Shown here: positions 16,278-22,984 of the stretch, one piece after another
Numbering within the stretch: position 1 is the first letter of the stretch
Layout: every line of letters begins with the position of its first letter
NCBI RefSeq assembly: GCF_000725495.1
Contig: NZ_JNZD01000025.1
Location: 124,001 to 188,000, forward strand
Direction of reading: 5' to 3'
Length of the DNA: 64,000 bases
Source: Streptomyces aureus
Lineage (GTDB): Bacteria; Actinomycetota; Actinomycetes; Streptomycetales; Streptomycetaceae
Program-made: the position numbers and the translations under genes
Notes under the pieces: generated by a model
Told to the model about the DNA's origin: nothing
Database searches by the model: none
The model's input: only the letters and a program-made list of their open reading frames with translations

Positions 16278-16640
16278 TCATTCCGAGTGGCAGGCTTCCG
16301 GCCGCGGGTGTCCGGTGGCCGGGGCACGCAGGACCGACCGGTGCGGGGCGGGACCGCGGACGCTCAGTGCGGTGTCCAGACACTCGCGGATCTCCGCGGG
16401 CAGCCACAGAGCGCTCGGCCACCGCACGAGCTGTTCCGCCACCGTGCGCAGCTTGGTGTTGGTGTGCTGCGAGATCTCCCGCAGGACCTCCCAGGCCACC
16501 TCGGGCGGCACGCCGCCGTACGTGACGACGACTCCGATCGCCTGGTCCACGACGGCGTGCGAGACGACGGCGTGCCTCAGTTGCGCGATCTCCGCCTGGA
16601 GGGCGTCGACCCCTTCCGCCTGGCCTTGCTGCTCTGGCAT
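16278..16640 (-). CDS. ANTAR-domain protein
   Basis: This 120-residue protein has an ANTAR domain over about residues 10-75 (EIAQLRHAVVSHAVVDQAIG, TYGGVPPEVAWEVLREISQH, LRTVAEQLV), preceded by a short coiled-coil-like helix. ANTAR domains bind paired hairpins in nascent RNA and prevent termination. There is no sensor domain, so its activity must be set by abundance or a partner. ATG 16640 is preceded by AGAAAGA. It converges on the AraC-type gene. Confidence 0.85.
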   Translation of the reverse strand: MPEQQGQAEGVDALQAEIAQLRHAVVSHAVVDQAIGVVVTYGGVPPEVAWEVLREISQHTNTKLRTVAEQLVRWPSALWLPAEIRECLDTALSVRGPAPHRSVLRAPATGHPRPEACHSE

Positions 16641-16776
16641 ACGCGTTCTTTCTGCTGGGGCGGTTCTTCCTTTCGGGTTCCCTGCCCCGCTCGTCCGCAC
16701 ATCGTGGCGCCGGATGCGAAGTACTCGTCCCGTCACTGTCCAGGGAACGAAACCCGGCGTGGCCGCGTGAACCGGC

Positions 16777-17463
16777 TCAGGTGCCGAGGTAGGTCACCGT
16801 GGATTGCTCCGCGTGCGGGGTGAGCAGGTCCCTCAGTTCGTCGGCGGCGGTCGTGAGGATCCGCTCGTCACGGGTGGCATCGACCGTCTCCAGCAGGAAG
16901 GCCACGCGGGTGGAGTCTTCGGTGACCCGCGTGCGGTGGGCGTCGCGGTGGTTCCAGTGCCGGGTGAGGACGTCGGTGGTGTCGATGTAGATGATCTCGC
17001 CGGCCTTGGGGTTCTCGACGGTGCCGGGTTCGCCGAGCGGGGTGAACCGCTCGCCGCCGTCCGCGTGCCGGATCTCCACGTCGCCGGTGACGTGGTCGAG
17101 GTCGAAGGCGCCGGCGGGCAGACCGTGGCGCACGGAGACGGCGTTGTAGGAGTCGACGGCGGGGTTGATGCGCGGCAGGGTGCCCTTCTTCGCGAGGCGG
17201 CGGCCGAGGGCGTCGACGCTGGGGCGGATACGGCGCGGGTTGGTGCCGAAGGCTCGGTACGCGGTGTGCCAGGACTCGATGCGCGGGTCGTTCTCGTCGG
17301 CGGGATGCCAGGTGCCGTCTGCGAGCCGCCGCTCCAGGTCCTCCACGGCGGCGTCGGTGGCGGGCCAGGGTTCGTGGCCGCGCAGGCCGGTGGCGGTGAC
17401 GACGGCGATCAGGGTGTCGGGGAAGGCGTCGGCGACGGCGGGGCCGATGCGGAAGACGGTCAT
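16777..17463 (-). CDS. B3/B4 tRNA-binding domain protein
   Basis: This 228-residue protein matches the free-standing B3/B4 domain family, named after the editing domain of phenylalanyl-tRNA synthetase beta chains. Typical segments are FGTNPRRIRPSVDALGRRL, PRINPAVDSYNAVSVRHGLP and GEIIYIDTTDVLTRHWNHRD. Free-standing members may bind or edit amino-acid or tRNA-like ligands; their role is not settled. ATG 17463 follows GAAAGGGA. It is downstream of an EamA exporter (gap 29 bases) in a likely operon controlled by a cupin-HTH regulator, a common arrangement that suggests handling of an amino-acid-like compound. Confidence 0.85.
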   Translation of the reverse strand: MTVFRIGPAVADAFPDTLIAVVTATGLRGHEPWPATDAAVEDLERRLADGTWHPADENDPRIESWHTAYRAFGTNPRRIRPSVDALGRRLAKKGTLPRINPAVDSYNAVSVRHGLPAGAFDLDHVTGDVEIRHADGGERFTPLGEPGTVENPKAGEIIYIDTTDVLTRHWNHRDAHRTRVTEDSTRVAFLLETVDATRDERILTTAADELRDLLTPHAEQSTVTYLGT

Positions 17464-17492
17464 CGCGTGGGTCCCTTTCGGGGGTCGGGTGG

Positions 17493-18329
17493 TCAGGTGA
17501 GGGCCAGGAGTCCGACGGCGACGGCCGCGGTGCCCAGGCCGATCAGCTGGCCGCGGTGGATCCGTTCGGCGAGGACGCTCCGGGCGAGCAGGACGGTGCC
17601 GGCCGGGTACAGGGCGGTGATCACGGCGACGACGGCCAGGTCGCCGCCGCGGACGGCCAGGAGGAACAGCAGGTTGGCCACCGAGTCCAGTACGCCGGCC
17701 GTGGCCGACATGGCGTACGCGGGCTTCTCGGTGCCGAGCCTGCGGAACATCACCGCGGCCGCGGCGAGGGTGACTGCGGTGGACACGGCGCGGCCGACGA
17801 TCAGCGGACCGACGCCGCTGTCCGCGGGCGCCTGGTGGAGGAAGACCAGTTGCAGGGCGATCGCGGCGCCCGCGCCGAAGGCCAGGAGCAGCGCGGTGCG
17901 CGAGGGGCGGGCGCCGCCGGTGCCCTGTCCGGCGCTGACGAGCACCACCGCGGCGAGCGCCAGCGGCAGGCCGATCAGGCCGGCCGGGCCCAGGTGTTCG
18001 CCGCCCAGCAGTCCGACGCCGACGGGCAGCATCGCCGAGACGAGCGCGGTCACGGGCGACAGGACGTTCATCGGGCCGATCGCCAGCGTGCGGTAGAGCA
18101 GGGCGAACGCGGCCGCCGACGCGACTCCGGACGCCGCGCCCCAGGCGAGGGTGGCGGGTGCGAAGGAGGCGCCGAGGAAGGGCCACAGCAGTAGTTCGAC
18201 GGTCAGCGAGGCCGGGGCGGCGACCATCACGGTCCGCAGCACATGGGCCTTGCGGGAGCCCAGGCCGCCGAGGAAGTCGGCGCAGCCGTAGGCCAGGGAG
18301 CTGCCCAGGGCCAGCAGCAGAGCGATCAC
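17493..18329 (-). CDS. EamA/DMT family transporter
   Basis: This protein of about 278 residues has ten hydrophobic segments in two repeated halves of five, as in the drug/metabolite transporter EamA family of inner-membrane exporters. It starts at GTG 18329 (VIALLLALGSSLAYGCADFL) behind AAGGGATGA; an upstream start at 18371 would read through the promoter. It is the first gene of an operon with the B3/B4 protein and is divergent from the cupin-HTH regulator at 18441. Export of an amino acid or analogue is a fair inference. Confidence 0.88.
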   Translation of the reverse strand: MIALLLALGSSLAYGCADFLGGLGSRKAHVLRTVMVAAPASLTVELLLWPFLGASFAPATLAWGAASGVASAAAFALLYRTLAIGPMNVLSPVTALVSAMLPVGVGLLGGEHLGPAGLIGLPLALAAVVLVSAGQGTGGARPSRTALLLAFGAGAAIALQLVFLHQAPADSGVGPLIVGRAVSTAVTLAAAAVMFRRLGTEKPAYAMSATAGVLDSVANLLFLLAVRGGDLAVVAVITALYPAGTVLLARSVLAERIHRGQLIGLGTAAVAVGLLALT

Positions 18330-18342
18330 GGAGTCATCCCTT

Positions 18343-18371
18343 ACTATCAATGGAACGACTACACCGTACAA
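18343..18371 (-). promoter_or_regulatory. Predicted promoter of the EamA operon
   Basis: On the minus strand TTGTAC (18371-18366) and GATAGT (18348-18343) stand 17 bases apart, giving a start of transcription some 8-10 bases before GTG 18329. Further into the divergent region an inverted repeat CGGTGC-ATT-GCACCG (18407-18421) is a possible operator for the regulator. Confidence 0.5.
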
Positions 18372-18440
18372 CGCACCGACCGGCCGTCGTCAACCGAACG
18401 ACCGCCCGGTGCATTGCACCGACCAGCCCGAGAGGTGACG

Positions 18441-19025
18441 ATGGCCGAGACCGAAGCGGCACTGCGGACGCTCGCGCACAACGTCCGCGCGGCCCGCACG
18501 CGCGCCGGGCTGTCCCTGGACGAACTCGGCCGCCGTGCCGCCGTCAGCAAGGGCTCCCTCGTGGCACTGGAGAAGGCCCAGGGCAACCCGAACTTCGCCA
18601 CCCTGGTCCGTCTCGCCGACACCCTCGGCATCTCGGTGTCGGCACTGATGGAGGGGCCCGCCGAGGGCCGCGTCCGGGTCGTGTCCGCCGACGCCGTCGC
18701 CCCCCTGTGGGAGGCGGACAACGGCAGTGAGGCACGGCTCATGCTGACGACCTCGGGAGCGGCCCCGGTCGAGATCTGGCGCTGGAGGCTGGAACCCGGC
18801 GAGGAGTACTCCAGCCACCCCCACCAGCCCGGCGTCGTCGAGACGGTGAGCGTCACGGCCGGGCGGATGATCCTCGTCGTCGACGGGACCGAGCATCCGG
18901 TCGAGGCCGGGCAGACGGCGGCCTTCGACAGCGACACCCCGCACGCCTACCGCGGAGCGGGCGGGGAGACCTGCCACCTGATCATGACCGTCCACATCCC
19001 GCCAGGCCCGGGCTCCACGGTCTGA
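18441..19025 (+). CDS. XRE-family regulator with C-terminal cupin
   Basis: This 194-residue protein has an HTH_3 domain (residues about 8-65: LAHNVRAARTRAGLSLDELG, AAVSKGSLVALEKAQGNPNF) joined to a cupin barrel (about 115-185) with metal-ligand-like histidines in SSHPHQPGVVETV and DSDTPHAYRG. Such proteins sense a small ligand through the cupin. ATG 18441 follows GAGAGGTGA. It is divergent from the EamA-B3/B4 operon, which it most likely controls. Confidence 0.9.
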   Translation: MAETEAALRTLAHNVRAARTRAGLSLDELGRRAAVSKGSLVALEKAQGNPNFATLVRLADTLGISVSALMEGPAEGRVRVVSADAVAPLWEADNGSEARLMLTTSGAAPVEIWRWRLEPGEEYSSHPHQPGVVETVSVTAGRMILVVDGTEHPVEAGQTAAFDSDTPHAYRGAGGETCHLIMTVHIPPGPGSTV

Positions 19026-19136
19026 CCGAGACGTGCGGCGGCCTCGGCGCGGCACGCGCCGGCCGGTGGGCCACCCCCGAAGCGTGGCGATCCGGCACAT
19101 GCGGCCGCCGCGGTGCGCCACCCTCCGTACGGCGGG

Positions 19137-19529
19137 TCACCCCGGAAGGGTGGCGATCTGGATCAGGTTCCCGCAGGTGTCGTCGAGGACGGCGGTGGTG
19201 ACGGGCCCCATCTCCAGGGGCTCCTGGGTGAAGCGGACGCCCAGGGCGCGCAGGCGCTCGTACTCCGCGTGCACGTCGTCCACGGCGAACTGGGCGAGCG
19301 GGATGCCGTCCTGGACGAGGGCGTCGCGGTAGGGCTTGACGGCCGGATGCCCGGCGGGCTCCAGCAGCAGCTCGGTACCGTCCGGCTCGTCGGCCGAGGT
19401 CACCGTCAGCCACCGGTGCTCCCCGCCCATGGGCACGTCGTGCTTGACCGCGAAGCCCAGGATCTCGGTGTAGAACCGCAGCGCCTTGGCCTGGTCGTCG
19501 ACGAAAACGCTGGTCAGACGGATTCTCAC
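19137..19529 (-). CDS. VOC (glyoxalase/bleomycin-resistance-like) family protein
   Basis: This 130-residue protein shows the paired beta-alpha-beta-beta-beta modules of the vicinal oxygen chelate fold (RIRLTSVFVDDQAKALRFYT, FAVDDVHAEYERLRALGVRF). It may be a metal-dependent lyase, dioxygenase or a binding protein. GTG 19529 follows GAAGGAG. Its start overlaps the ArsR gene stop by 4 bases, so translation is coupled. ArsR-VOC pairs often respond to metal or small-molecule stress. Confidence 0.88.
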   Translation of the reverse strand: MRIRLTSVFVDDQAKALRFYTEILGFAVKHDVPMGGEHRWLTVTSADEPDGTELLLEPAGHPAVKPYRDALVQDGIPLAQFAVDDVHAEYERLRALGVRFTQEPLEMGPVTTAVLDDTCGNLIQIATLPG

Positions 19530-19831
19530 GGGGTGTTCTCCTTCGCTTCGGACCCCCCGGGCGCCGGCCACCGCTCGGTGATCCGGCGCAGCGGGGCGGT
19601 GTTCAGGTCGTGGAACTTGTACCGGCCCTCACGACGGCTCTCGACGAGCCCGGCGGCCTCCAGCACGGCGAGGTGCTGGGAGACGCCCTGGCGCGAGATG
19701 CCGAGCCGGTGCTTCATGCTCAGCCGGGAGCAGATCTCGAACAGGGTCTGTCCGGACTTCTCCACGAGCTCGTCCAGGATGAGGCGACGGGTGGGGTCGC
19801 CCAGGGCTTTGAACAGCTCGTCGTCGGCCAC
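19526..19831 (-). CDS. ArsR-family transcriptional repressor
   Basis: This 101-residue protein is a winged-helix ArsR/SmtB-type regulator (ELFKALGDPTRRLILDELVE, RLGISRQGVSQHLAVLEAAG, LVESRREGRYKFHDLN). No CxC metal site is seen in the recognition region, so it may belong to the non-metal branch often paired with START or VOC proteins. GTG 19831 follows GGGGGA. A perfect inverted repeat just upstream is the likely operator. Confidence 0.9.
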   Translation of the reverse strand: MADDELFKALGDPTRRLILDELVEKSGQTLFEICSRLSMKHRLGISRQGVSQHLAVLEAAGLVESRREGRYKFHDLNTAPLRRITERWPAPGGSEAKENTP

Positions 19832-19840
19832 TCCCCCACC

Positions 19841-19864
19841 ATAGGCAAGTCCACGCTTGCCTAT
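19841..19864. promoter_or_regulatory. Inverted-repeat operator before the ArsR gene
   Basis: ATAGGCAAG (19841-19849) and CTTGCCTAT (19856-19864) form a perfect 9-bp inverted repeat with a 6-base spacer. It lies 10 bases upstream of the ArsR start, where binding would block transcription of the ArsR-VOC pair. Confidence 0.75.
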
Positions 19865-19959
19865 CAAGCGGGACACGCCCCCGGGCGCGTGGGGCGGAGC
19901 GCGCCGACGTGGCCGTGCGGGCACCCGGCCCGCACGGCCACGCGAACCTTCCCCCGGCA

Positions 19960-22512
19960 CTACTCCTTGGCGGTTGCCACCGTCACCGGGCGCACCCGCA
20001 GCGCCGCGCGTCCGGGCAGGGCGGTGGCGACGAGGGCGAGGAGCCCGGTGACGGCCACGACGGCGACGTACAGCAGCGGGGTGACGGCCGGGGCGGCGCG
20101 GCCGGTCATGCCGACACTGAACGCGGTCAGGACCGCGAGCGCGATGCCGCTGCCGAGCGCGGTGGCCAGGAGCAGCACCGACAGGGCCTCGGTCCGCAGC
20201 ATGCGCAGCACCTGCCGGCGCGTGGCGCCCGCGAGGCGGAGCAGGGCGAACTCACGGATCCGCTCCGAGACCGACAGGGCGAGGGTGTTCACCACGGCGA
20301 TGGCGGTGAAGGCCAGGACCAGCCCCATGGCCAGGTAGTTGACCTCCGCGTTCGCCTGCTGCCGCTCGGCCTGGAGGTGATCGGCGTCCCGCGGGGAGAC
20401 GACGCGGACGCCGGGGACGCCGTGGAGCGCGGCCTCGATCTCGGTCCGTGTGCCGGTCGTGGCGACCAGGACGGAGGCGGCGAGCGGGTTGTCGACGTGC
20501 CGTGCCAGCAGGTCGTGACCGAAGGTGAGGTCTCCGAAGCCGAGGCCCCTGCCGTAGACGGCGACGACCTTCAGCCGGGCGGGCGTGCCGTCGCCGAGCG
20601 TGAGCCCGAGGGTGCTGCCGGGCTTCAGGTGGAGCCGGTCGGCGGCCAGTTCGCTCACGGCCACGGTGCGGTCGGTGAGCCGGCCGAGCGAGCCGGCGGT
20701 GACGTCCGGGTCCCAGGTGCGGGTGAGCCCGGCGGGCGTGACGCCCTGCGCCGCGTACTTGTCGAGGCCCACCCGGACTGTCGTACGGACCACTTCGGTG
20801 GCCGCGTCGCCGCGCGCCCGGAGTTCCCGGGCTACCCCGGCCGGGACACCGGGCCCGGACGGGACGACGACCCAGTTCGCGCGCACGCCCTCGCGGGCCT
20901 GGGCGCGGGCGGCGTCGCCGAGCGTGGGCGTGACGAACAGGACGGTGCAGGTCATGCCGACGAGGAGGGTGAGCGGGGTGACGACGGCGGCCATGCGGGC
21001 GGCGTTGCCGCGCAGGTTGGCGGTGGCCAGCCGGCCGCCCGGTCCGACGAGCCCCAGCGGGCCGCCGAGGAGCAGCACGGCCGCCTTGACCAGGAGCGGG
21101 CCGAGCAGGGCGACGGAGGTGGACAGGACCACGACCGCGAGGAAGGTGACCGGTGTCGAGGCGGGCTCGGTGCGCAGGGAGGCGAGGAGGACGACGAGGA
21201 CGGTGCCGCCGGCCAGCAGGAGGAGTCCCGCGAGAACGCGTCCCCACGGGAGCCGCGGGGGCTCCGTGCGGGACTCGGCGAGTGCCTCGGCCGGCCGGAT
21301 CCGGGTGATCCTGCGGGAGGCGATCCGGGCGGCGGCCCAAGCCCCGGCCAGGGTGGCGGCGACGCCGGCGATCACGGGGAAGACGCCGGCCGTGTGCTGG
21401 AGCGTCGCGGGCACGGCCGTGGCGACGAACCTGCGGTGGAGCAGACCGCCCAACGGGAGCCCGAGCAGGGCACCGGTGAGCCCGGCGACCGCGCCGACGA
21501 TCAGCGCCTCACGGCCGAGCAGACCCCGGATCTGTCCCGGTCCGGCGGCGACGGCCCGGAGCAGGGCGAGTTCGCGGTGGCGCTGCTGGACCGTCAGCGC
21601 GAAGGTGCCGACGACCACGAGCACCGCCACCAGCAGCGAGGTGCCGCCCATGGCGCCGCCGAGGCTGACCAGCCGGGTGCGGGCCGTGGCGGCGTCCAGG
21701 AATTCGACGGCTCCGCGGGCGTCGCCGGTGCGGACCTGGGCGTGGGTGCCTTCCAGTGCCGGGCCCGGTGCCGTGCCCTCCAGTGCCCCCGCCACAGCTC
21801 GGCGCAGCTGCCCGGTGTCGATGCCCGGATCGGGGAACACGCCGAACGCGGTGACCTTCCCGGGACGCGCGGCGAGCCTGTGGGCTTCGGCGGTGGAGAA
21901 GAACAGGGACGTCTGATGCCGCACGTCGGCGTCGGGCGCGGCGATTCCGGTGACGCGGTAGCCGCGGGGTTCCCGGGTGGACTGGACGGTGAGCCGGTCC
22001 CCGACCCTCAGGTGGGCCCGCCCGGCGAGCCACGCGTCCACGACGAGATCCGTCGCGGCCTGCGGCGCGCTCCCCGCGGTCAGCCGGTACGGCGTCAGGG
22101 CGGCGGAGTCCCAGGCATGCCCGTACGCGGTACGGCCCCCGGTCCCGCCCTGCGTCAACGGCTGGGCCATGAAGGTCAGTTCGGGGACGACCCGGGCGAC
22201 ACCCGGGGTGTGCGCGAGGGCGGCTTCCAGTCCCTGGGGGAGCCAGGCGCGCTCGGCGACGGGCTTCGCCTTGTGCTTGACCTTGGTCTTGCCCTTCTTG
22301 TGCTTGACGGTGGTCCGATGAACGTTCTGGTCGGCGGAGACCACGACGGGGGTGGCGGCGTACCGCTCGGTCCGGATCGTCCCGCGCAACCCGGTCTCCA
22401 GAAGGGTGCCGCAGGCGGTGATCAGGGCCGCCGCGCACATCAGGGCGAGGAAGGCCCCGAGGAACCCGGCCTTGCGAGCGCGCACCGACTTCAGGGCGTA
22501 ACGCAGCATCAT
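19960..22512 (-). CDS. FtsX/MacB-type ABC transporter permease
   Basis: This 850-residue protein is a large ABC permease with an N-terminal membrane helix (FLGAFLALMCAAALITACG), a long extracytoplasmic domain, and two FtsX domains each of three to four helices (LLVAVLVVVGTFALTVQQRH with RELALLRAVAAGPGQIRGLL; LVLAFTAIAVVNTLALSVSE with REFALLRLAGATRRQVLRML). Such proteins couple ATP hydrolysis outside the membrane to release or movement of lipids, peptides or drugs. A lysine-rich stretch (HKKGKTKVKHKAKP) near residue 70 is unusual. ATG 22512 or 22509 is the start. No ATP-binding subunit adjoins it, although these are normally next door. Confidence 0.9.
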   Translation of the reverse strand: MMLRYALKSVRARKAGFLGAFLALMCAAALITACGTLLETGLRGTIRTERYAATPVVVSADQNVHRTTVKHKKGKTKVKHKAKPVAERAWLPQGLEAALAHTPGVARVVPELTFMAQPLTQGGTGGRTAYGHAWDSAALTPYRLTAGSAPQAATDLVVDAWLAGRAHLRVGDRLTVQSTREPRGYRVTGIAAPDADVRHQTSLFFSTAEAHRLAARPGKVTAFGVFPDPGIDTGQLRRAVAGALEGTAPGPALEGTHAQVRTGDARGAVEFLDAATARTRLVSLGGAMGGTSLLVAVLVVVGTFALTVQQRHRELALLRAVAAGPGQIRGLLGREALIVGAVAGLTGALLGLPLGGLLHRRFVATAVPATLQHTAGVFPVIAGVAATLAGAWAAARIASRRITRIRPAEALAESRTEPPRLPWGRVLAGLLLLAGGTVLVVLLASLRTEPASTPVTFLAVVVLSTSVALLGPLLVKAAVLLLGGPLGLVGPGGRLATANLRGNAARMAAVVTPLTLLVGMTCTVLFVTPTLGDAARAQAREGVRANWVVVPSGPGVPAGVARELRARGDAATEVVRTTVRVGLDKYAAQGVTPAGLTRTWDPDVTAGSLGRLTDRTVAVSELAADRLHLKPGSTLGLTLGDGTPARLKVVAVYGRGLGFGDLTFGHDLLARHVDNPLAASVLVATTGTRTEIEAALHGVPGVRVVSPRDADHLQAERQQANAEVNYLAMGLVLAFTAIAVVNTLALSVSERIREFALLRLAGATRRQVLRMLRTEALSVLLLATALGSGIALAVLTAFSVGMTGRAAPAVTPLLYVAVVAVTGLLALVATALPGRAALRVRPVTVATAKE

Positions 22513-22901
22513 CGGAGCTCGGTCCTCTTCGCCGTGGGCGGACTCGTACGGGGTTCCTGTGCCATGCGTACACAGTCGTCCGTAGGGGGGTGCCGGCACA
22601 CTGCGGCGGTCCGGCGTCTGGGGCCGGGGGGTAGCCCTACCCGGGCGAGGGCACGAAGGAGTCGGCTCGGCCACGCGGGCGGCGCGGGTCGGCGGACGCG
22701 GATCCTGCGGGTGGGCGGCGAATCCCCGGGTTCGGGTGTGGCCCGCCGCAGGTGAGGTACCCGTGACGCGGCGGCCGCAGGGCCGACGCGGGGGCGGACG
22801 ACCGGTCGAGCTCGGCGTCACCCGAGGACGGAGACGGGGCATCTCCGGATCGGCGAGCCGACCCTTCCTGAGGGGCCCGGGGACCGCCGACACAACGCAT
22901 G
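22513..22901. other. Intergenic region upstream of the FtsX-type permease
   Basis: I see no gene, and in particular no remnant of an ABC ATPase. The sequence is GC-rich and carries no motif I can name beyond the terminator at its right end. Confidence 0.45.
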
Positions 22902-22937
22902 CCCGTGTGCCCCGGCCGCGAGACCGGGGCACACGGG
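22902..22937 (-). terminator. Terminator behind the GH92 gene
   Basis: A perfect 14-bp stem (22902-22915 with 22924-22937, loop of 8) lies about 48 bases past the GH92 stop codon. Confidence 0.8.
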
Positions 22938-22984
22938 GATCCAGCCGGGCGCTCGGCGCCGGCGTGGGGCTGGGTGCCGGTGGC

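Noticed and set aside
19909..22755. A very long open frame antisense to the FtsX-type permease, reading glycine, aspartate and arginine-rich protein
   Set aside because: It is the complement of GC-biased coding DNA; it has no plausible start site, domains or hydrophobic core. Similar long antisense frames occur opposite most genes here (for example 4865-6475 and 7100-9424).
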